Source: Microcoleus sp. LEGE 07076 (GTDB lineage: Bacteria; Cyanobacteriota; Cyanobacteriia; Cyanobacteriales; Microcoleaceae). Taken from it: 46,298 nt of DNA. This document shows positions 42,643-46,298 of this stretch, one piece after another. Where the stretch lies: assembly GCF_015207455.1 (NCBI RefSeq), contig NZ_JADEWV010000027.1, positions 1-46,298 on the forward strand, given 5' to 3'. Under the pieces are notes generated by a model that saw only the letters and a program-made list of their open reading frames with translations, did not search any database and was not told the DNA's origin. The translations under genes were made by a program, and so were the position numbers. Positions within the stretch are counted from its first letter, which is position 1. Every line of letters begins with the position of its first letter.

Positions 42643-43455
42643 ATGAGCTTTTCCCCTGAGCTTCTTAAAGGCCAAAAAGCTCTGGTAACGGGCGGAAGTT
42701 CTGGTATCGGCGAAGCGATCGCCCGTGCTTTAGCAGCAGCAGGTGCATCTGTTGCAGTCAATTACCATTCGGGAGATCAAGAGGCACAGAAAATTGTCGA
42801 GGATATCAAAGCCGGGGGTGCAGAAGCGATCGCCATTGGTGCCGATGTCAGCAAAGAAGACGAAGTTAAGGCGATGTTCGGTCAGATGTTGAAGGAATTT
42901 GGTACGATCGACATTCTGGTTAATAACGCAGGTCTGCAAAAAGATTCGGCCTTTACAGACATGACACTCGACCACTGGAACCTAGTCATTGGAGTCAACC
43001 TAACCGGACAGTTTTTGTGTGCTCGCGAAGCTGCTAAAGAATTTATGCGGCGGGGCGTACAACCTCATATTTCTGCGGCTGCTGGCAAAATTATTTGCAT
43101 GAGTTCAGTACATGAGGTAATTCCTTGGGCGGGTCACGTCAACTACGCTGCGAGTAAAGGCGGTATAAATATGATGATGCGGAGTATTGCCCAAGAACTT
43201 GCACCCCAGAGAATTCGAGTTAATAGTATTGCGCCAGGGGCAATCAAAACCCCCATCAATACATCAGCATGGAATACGCCGGAAGCCGAAGCAAAGCTAT
43301 TAAAACTGATTCCTTACGGTCGAATTGGGGTAGTAGAAGATATCGCGAAAACTGCTGTTTGGCTGGCTTCGGATGACTCTGATTATGTCTGCGGTGAAAC
43401 GATGTTTGTGGATGGCGGCATGACTTTGTATCCAGGATTTGCTACAGGCGGCTAA
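42643..43455 (+). CDS. Short-chain dehydrogenase, glucose 1-dehydrogenase-like
   Basis: 270 residues, a classical SDR. The cofactor loop is TGGSSGIGEAIA (17-28), NNAG is at 94-97, and the catalytic set is S154/S155 (MSSVHEV), Y168 and K172 (YAASKGG). PGAIKTPIN and a C-terminal FVDGGMTLYPGF close the fold. It resembles the glucose 1-dehydrogenase subgroup, which oxidises glucose to gluconolactone with NAD(P)+. GGAG lies 7 bases before the ATG. It is followed by a GH63-like glycosidase gene after 39 bases on the same strand, so an operon in which the glycosidase releases a sugar that the SDR oxidises is a fair inference. Residues 138-148 form a slightly longer loop than in typical members. Confidence 0.92.
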   Translation: MSFSPELLKGQKALVTGGSSGIGEAIARALAAAGASVAVNYHSGDQEAQKIVEDIKAGGAEAIAIGADVSKEDEVKAMFGQMLKEFGTIDILVNNAGLQKDSAFTDMTLDHWNLVIGVNLTGQFLCAREAAKEFMRRGVQPHISAAAGKIICMSSVHEVIPWAGHVNYAASKGGINMMMRSIAQELAPQRIRVNSIAPGAIKTPINTSAWNTPEAEAKLLKLIPYGRIGVVEDIAKTAVWLASDDSDYVCGETMFVDGGMTLYPGFATGG

Positions 43456-43494
43456 TCGAGATTATGCAATCTGAAATATTCTCGGATAACTGCA

Positions 43495-46125
43495 ATGGGT
43501 GCTGAAGACAAACGAATTCAAGAAAATGCTGAAATGAAAGCGCACTGGAACCGATGGGGTTCTTATTTAAGCGATCGCCAGTGGGGAACAGTCCGCGAAG
43601 ATTATTCCCCAAACGGTGAGGCTTGGGAGTATTTCCCTCACGATGCTGCGCGATCGCGCGCCTACCGTTGGGGTGAAGATGGATTAGGGGGATTTTGCGA
43701 TCGCCACGGTCAAATTTGTTTCGCCCTAGCAATGTGGAACGGCCGAGATCCGATTTTGAAAGAGCGTTTTTTTGGACTTACCAACAGTCAAGGAAATCAC
43801 GGAGAAGATGTCAAAGAATACTACTTTTATTTAGACAATACCCCAACTCATTCTTATATGCGCTGGCTGTACAAATATCCGCAGCAAGCATATCCCTATA
43901 CTTTGTTGGTTGAGGAAAATGCCAAGCGCGACAAGTGTCAGCCAGAATATGAGTTGATGGATACGGGAATTTTTGAGGGCGATCGCTATTTCGACATCGT
44001 TGCTGAATACGCCAAAGCATCCCCAGAAGATATTTGCATTCGCATCCGCACTACTAACAGAGGTTCAGAAACAGCAACCCTTGACTTATTACCGACTTTA
44101 TGGTTTCGCAATACTTGGTCTTGGACTGATAGCAAAAAATCAGCATATGTGGCTCGATCGGGCGATGGAGTTATCAAAGCTCACCATCAAAAATATGGCG
44201 ATCGCTGGCTATTTTGTGAAGGCAATCCTCCCCTGTTATTTACAGAAAATGAAACCAACCTACAGCGTCTCTACGGTGTCGCCAATACCTCACCTTACGT
44301 TAAAGATGCTTTCCACGAATTAATCGTTCGCGATCGCCAGGGGGCTGTCAATCCCGCTCAAATCGGTACTAAAGCCGCCGCCCACTATCACCTAGAAATT
44401 GGTGCAGGAGAAACCGCAGTTATTCAACTCAGATTTACTGATGTTTATACCGACAATGCTTTTAGCCAAGAATTTGCAGACACCTTCATTCAAAGGCAAA
44501 AAGAAGCAGATGAATTTTACGAATTCCTGACTCCAAATCTTGAGGAAGATGCCCGCAACATACAGCGTCAAGCCTTTGCTGGATTGTTGTGGACAAAACA
44601 GTTTTACGCCTACGATGTTCGCACTTGGTTGCGAGGCGATCCCGCAGAACCAATACCGCCGGCGCAGCGTTTAAACGGTCGCAATTCTGACTGGGGAAAC
44701 TTCAATGCAGAAGAAGTCATTTCCATGCCAGATAAATGGGAATATCCTTGGTTTGCGGCCTGGGATTTGGCATTTCACTGCATACCGATCGCCTTAATTG
44801 ATGCTGACTTTGCCAAGCGCCAATTACTACTGCTAACTCGCCAGTGGTATATGCACCCAAACGGTCAAATTCCCGCTTATGAATGGGCATTGGGAGATGT
44901 CAACCCACCCGTGCAAGCTTGGGTCGCATGGCGAGTTTATAAAATTGAACAAAAGCGAGTAGGTAAAGGCGATCGCCACTTTCTAGAACGGATGTTTCAC
45001 CGACTGCTGCTCAACTTTATTTGGTGGGTAAACCGCAAAGATCCTCAAGGTGCAAATTTGTTTCAAGGCGGCTTTTTAGGCTTAGATAATATAGGGGTAT
45101 TTGACCGCAGCAAACCCTTGCCGACTGGCGGCTATTTGGAACAAGCAGACGGTACTGCGTGGATGGGAATGTTTTCGCTAAATATGTTAGCAATTGCCTT
45201 AGAACTTGCCCGCGAAGATCCAGTGTACTCGGATATGGCGCTCAAATTTTTTGAACACTTCCTTCACATAGCCGATGCTGTCAACCATGTCGGCCCCCAA
45301 AAAATAGGTTTGTGGGACGATGAAGACGGCTTTTATTACGATGCTCTGTCTCTGCCTAACGGTGAATGTTCCTTGCTAAAAGTCCGCTCAATGGTGGGGA
45401 TGACGCTACTATTTGCCGTCGATACCTTGGAAACTGAATTATTAGAAACAGTGCCGGGATTTAAAGAGCAAATCGATTGGTTGATGAAGAACCGCCCAGA
45501 ACTGACAAAGAATATTGCCAGTATGGAAATTCCCGGAGTCGGCGAGCGCAGGCTGCTTTCAATTACCACCCCCGAAGGATTGCAGCGCGTCCTCAAAAGG
45601 CTGCTGGATAAAAATGAATTTCTTTCGCCCCACGGCATTCGCTCCCTCTCTCGCTATCATTTAGAACATCCGTTTATCTTTGAGTGGGATGGCACAAAAT
45701 ATCAGGTAGACTATGAGCCTGCTGAGTCTACAACTGAGCAATTTGGTGGCAACTCAAACTGGCGCGGCCCGATTTGGTTTCCGTTAAATTTCTTATTAAT
45801 TGAATCGCTGCAAAAATATTACCATTATTTCGGTGATGACTTCAAAGTAGAATTTCCTACTGGCTCTGGAGTTATGATGAATTTATGGGAAGTTGCCTTG
45901 CAATTAGAGCAGCGGCTAAATAGCATTTTTATCAGAGGGAAAGATGGTAAAAGACCAGTCTATGGCGGTTTGGAAAAGTTTCAAAACGATCCTCACTGGC
46001 AGGATTTGATTTTGTTTCACGAATACTTTCACGGTGACAGCGGTGCAGGATTGGGCGCGTCTCACCAGACGGGATGGACTGCTGTGGTGGCGAAACTGAT
46101 CCAGCAAGTGAGTGACAAACCATGA
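43495..46125 (+). CDS. GH63/MGH1-like glycoside hydrolase (glucosidase family)
   Basis: 876 residues. The protein has an N-terminal beta domain (about 1-280) and an (alpha/alpha)6 barrel (about 340-870), as in GH63 and mannosylglycerate-hydrolase-like enzymes. Signatures: [71 protein letters not shown] and [20 protein letters not shown], the last holding the presumed catalytic acid/base region. No signal peptide, so cytosolic. Substrates in the family are alpha-glucosides, including compatible solutes such as glucosylglycerate or mannosylglycerate; the exact one cannot be read. It lies 39 bases after the SDR gene on the same strand. ATG at 43495 lacks a strong Shine-Dalgarno. Confidence 0.92.
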   Translation: MGAEDKRIQENAEMKAHWNRWGSYLSDRQWGTVREDYSPNGEAWEYFPHDAARSRAYRWGEDGLGGFCDRHGQICFALAMWNGRDPILKERFFGLTNSQGNHGEDVKEYYFYLDNTPTHSYMRWLYKYPQQAYPYTLLVEENAKRDKCQPEYELMDTGIFEGDRYFDIVAEYAKASPEDICIRIRTTNRGSETATLDLLPTLWFRNTWSWTDSKKSAYVARSGDGVIKAHHQKYGDRWLFCEGNPPLLFTENETNLQRLYGVANTSPYVKDAFHELIVRDRQGAVNPAQIGTKAAAHYHLEIGAGETAVIQLRFTDVYTDNAFSQEFADTFIQRQKEADEFYEFLTPNLEEDARNIQRQAFAGLLWTKQFYAYDVRTWLRGDPAEPIPPAQRLNGRNSDWGNFNAEEVISMPDKWEYPWFAAWDLAFHCIPIALIDADFAKRQLLLLTRQWYMHPNGQIPAYEWALGDVNPPVQAWVAWRVYKIEQKRVGKGDRHFLERMFHRLLLNFIWWVNRKDPQGANLFQGGFLGLDNIGVFDRSKPLPTGGYLEQADGTAWMGMFSLNMLAIALELAREDPVYSDMALKFFEHFLHIADAVNHVGPQKIGLWDDEDGFYYDALSLPNGECSLLKVRSMVGMTLLFAVDTLETELLETVPGFKEQIDWLMKNRPELTKNIASMEIPGVGERRLLSITTPEGLQRVLKRLLDKNEFLSPHGIRSLSRYHLEHPFIFEWDGTKYQVDYEPAESTTEQFGGNSNWRGPIWFPLNFLLIESLQKYYHYFGDDFKVEFPTGSGVMMNLWEVALQLEQRLNSIFIRGKDGKRPVYGGLEKFQNDPHWQDLILFHEYFHGDSGAGLGASHQTGWTAVVAKLIQQVSDKP

Positions 46126-46239
46126 AACTGACAATGTTTTGTTTAAATCGATATTTAGATCTGAAATTGGAAATTTTAAGCAAACCGAATTGCGATCTAA
46201 CCCAATACGGTTCACTTAACATATTTAGGCCCCGGAGAT

Positions 46240-46270
46240 CCCCCTCTCATCCCCCTGGTTGTAGGGGGAC
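46240..46270. terminator. C-rich/G-rich hairpin after the glycosidase gene
   Basis: tccccct, loop ggttgt, aggggga forms a 7-bp GC-rich stem about 46247-46266, followed by cttt. It may terminate the SDR-glycosidase transcript, but the gatccccctctcatccccct context looks like part of a dispersed repeat that runs to the window edge. Confidence 0.45.
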
Positions 46271-46298
46271 TTTGATCGGAATCTTGTCCCCCCCTTTT

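Overview
The window reads as chromosome of a filamentous, probably non-heterocystous cyanobacterium of the Microcoleus/Oscillatoria type. This is inferred from the many HIP1 octamers (GCGATCGC) inside and between genes, from heptanucleotide short tandem repeats (GTTGACT, AACCAAT, TAGTCAT, CTGACTC families) in most intergenic gaps, and from typically cyanobacterial gene families: giant Ser/Thr kinase-AAA-GAF-PAS-histidine kinase, pentapeptide-repeat protein, SpoIIE-type partner switch, class III adenylate cyclase, Mo-nitrogenase C-terminal family protein and NDH-2. I saw no rRNA, tRNA, CRISPR array or prophage.

Layout. 1-3286 (-): a large PAS/GAF/GGDEF/EAL sensor cut by the window edge. 3615-6230 (+): aconitase B. 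6493-8688 (+): two tandem copies of a small two-gene module (acidic protein plus PIN-like protein), then a cupin. 9600-12082 (-): exported pentapeptide-repeat protein and a peptide/nickel-type substrate-binding lipoprotein. 12385-17047 (-): a four-gene signalling cluster in transcription order SpoIIE-type phosphatase, RsbW-like ATP-binding protein, STAS protein, adenylate cyclase. 17658-18221 (+): exported protein. 18473-19687 (-): a stand-alone TnpB with a non-canonical RuvC site. 20254-23152: mnmA and the NAD(P)HX repair fusion, divergent. 23319-29270 (-): a 1983-residue kinase/ATPase/histidine kinase fusion. 29526-33859 (-): TerB-like protein, a Crp/Fnr regulator overlapping an M61 peptidase, and a CysQ-like phosphatase. 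34111-35160 (+): glycosyltransferase. 35453-38538 (-): CBM20 alpha-amylase-family enzyme and an HD-domain protein. 38875-42187: a zone with three damaged genes around one intact conserved gene. 42643-46125 (+): glucose-dehydrogenase-like SDR and a GH63/MGH1-like glycosidase.

How the parts may work together. The window is rich in second-messenger signalling: c-di-GMP (first gene), cAMP (cyclase with complete catalytic residues), a Crp-family regulator that keeps the Glu and Arg of a cyclic-nucleotide pocket, and a cluster of TGTGA/TCACA half-sites upstream of the conserved gene at 39509. That partner switching controls the cyclase, and that cAMP-Crp controls 39509, are inferences. Carbohydrate genes (amylase, GH63-like, SDR, glycosyltransferase) form a second theme towards the right end.

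Most notable: (i) the partner-switch/adenylate-cyclase cluster; (ii) a Mo-nitrogenase C-terminal family gene with a TAA at codon 3 behind a good ribosome binding site, and an NDH-2 gene with one in-frame TGA, 3 kb apart; (iii) twin PIN modules whose 3' ends are nearly identical while their 5' parts have diverged; (iv) short repeats that have entered coding sequences; (v) the TnpB whose expected catalytic Glu is missing from its usual place.
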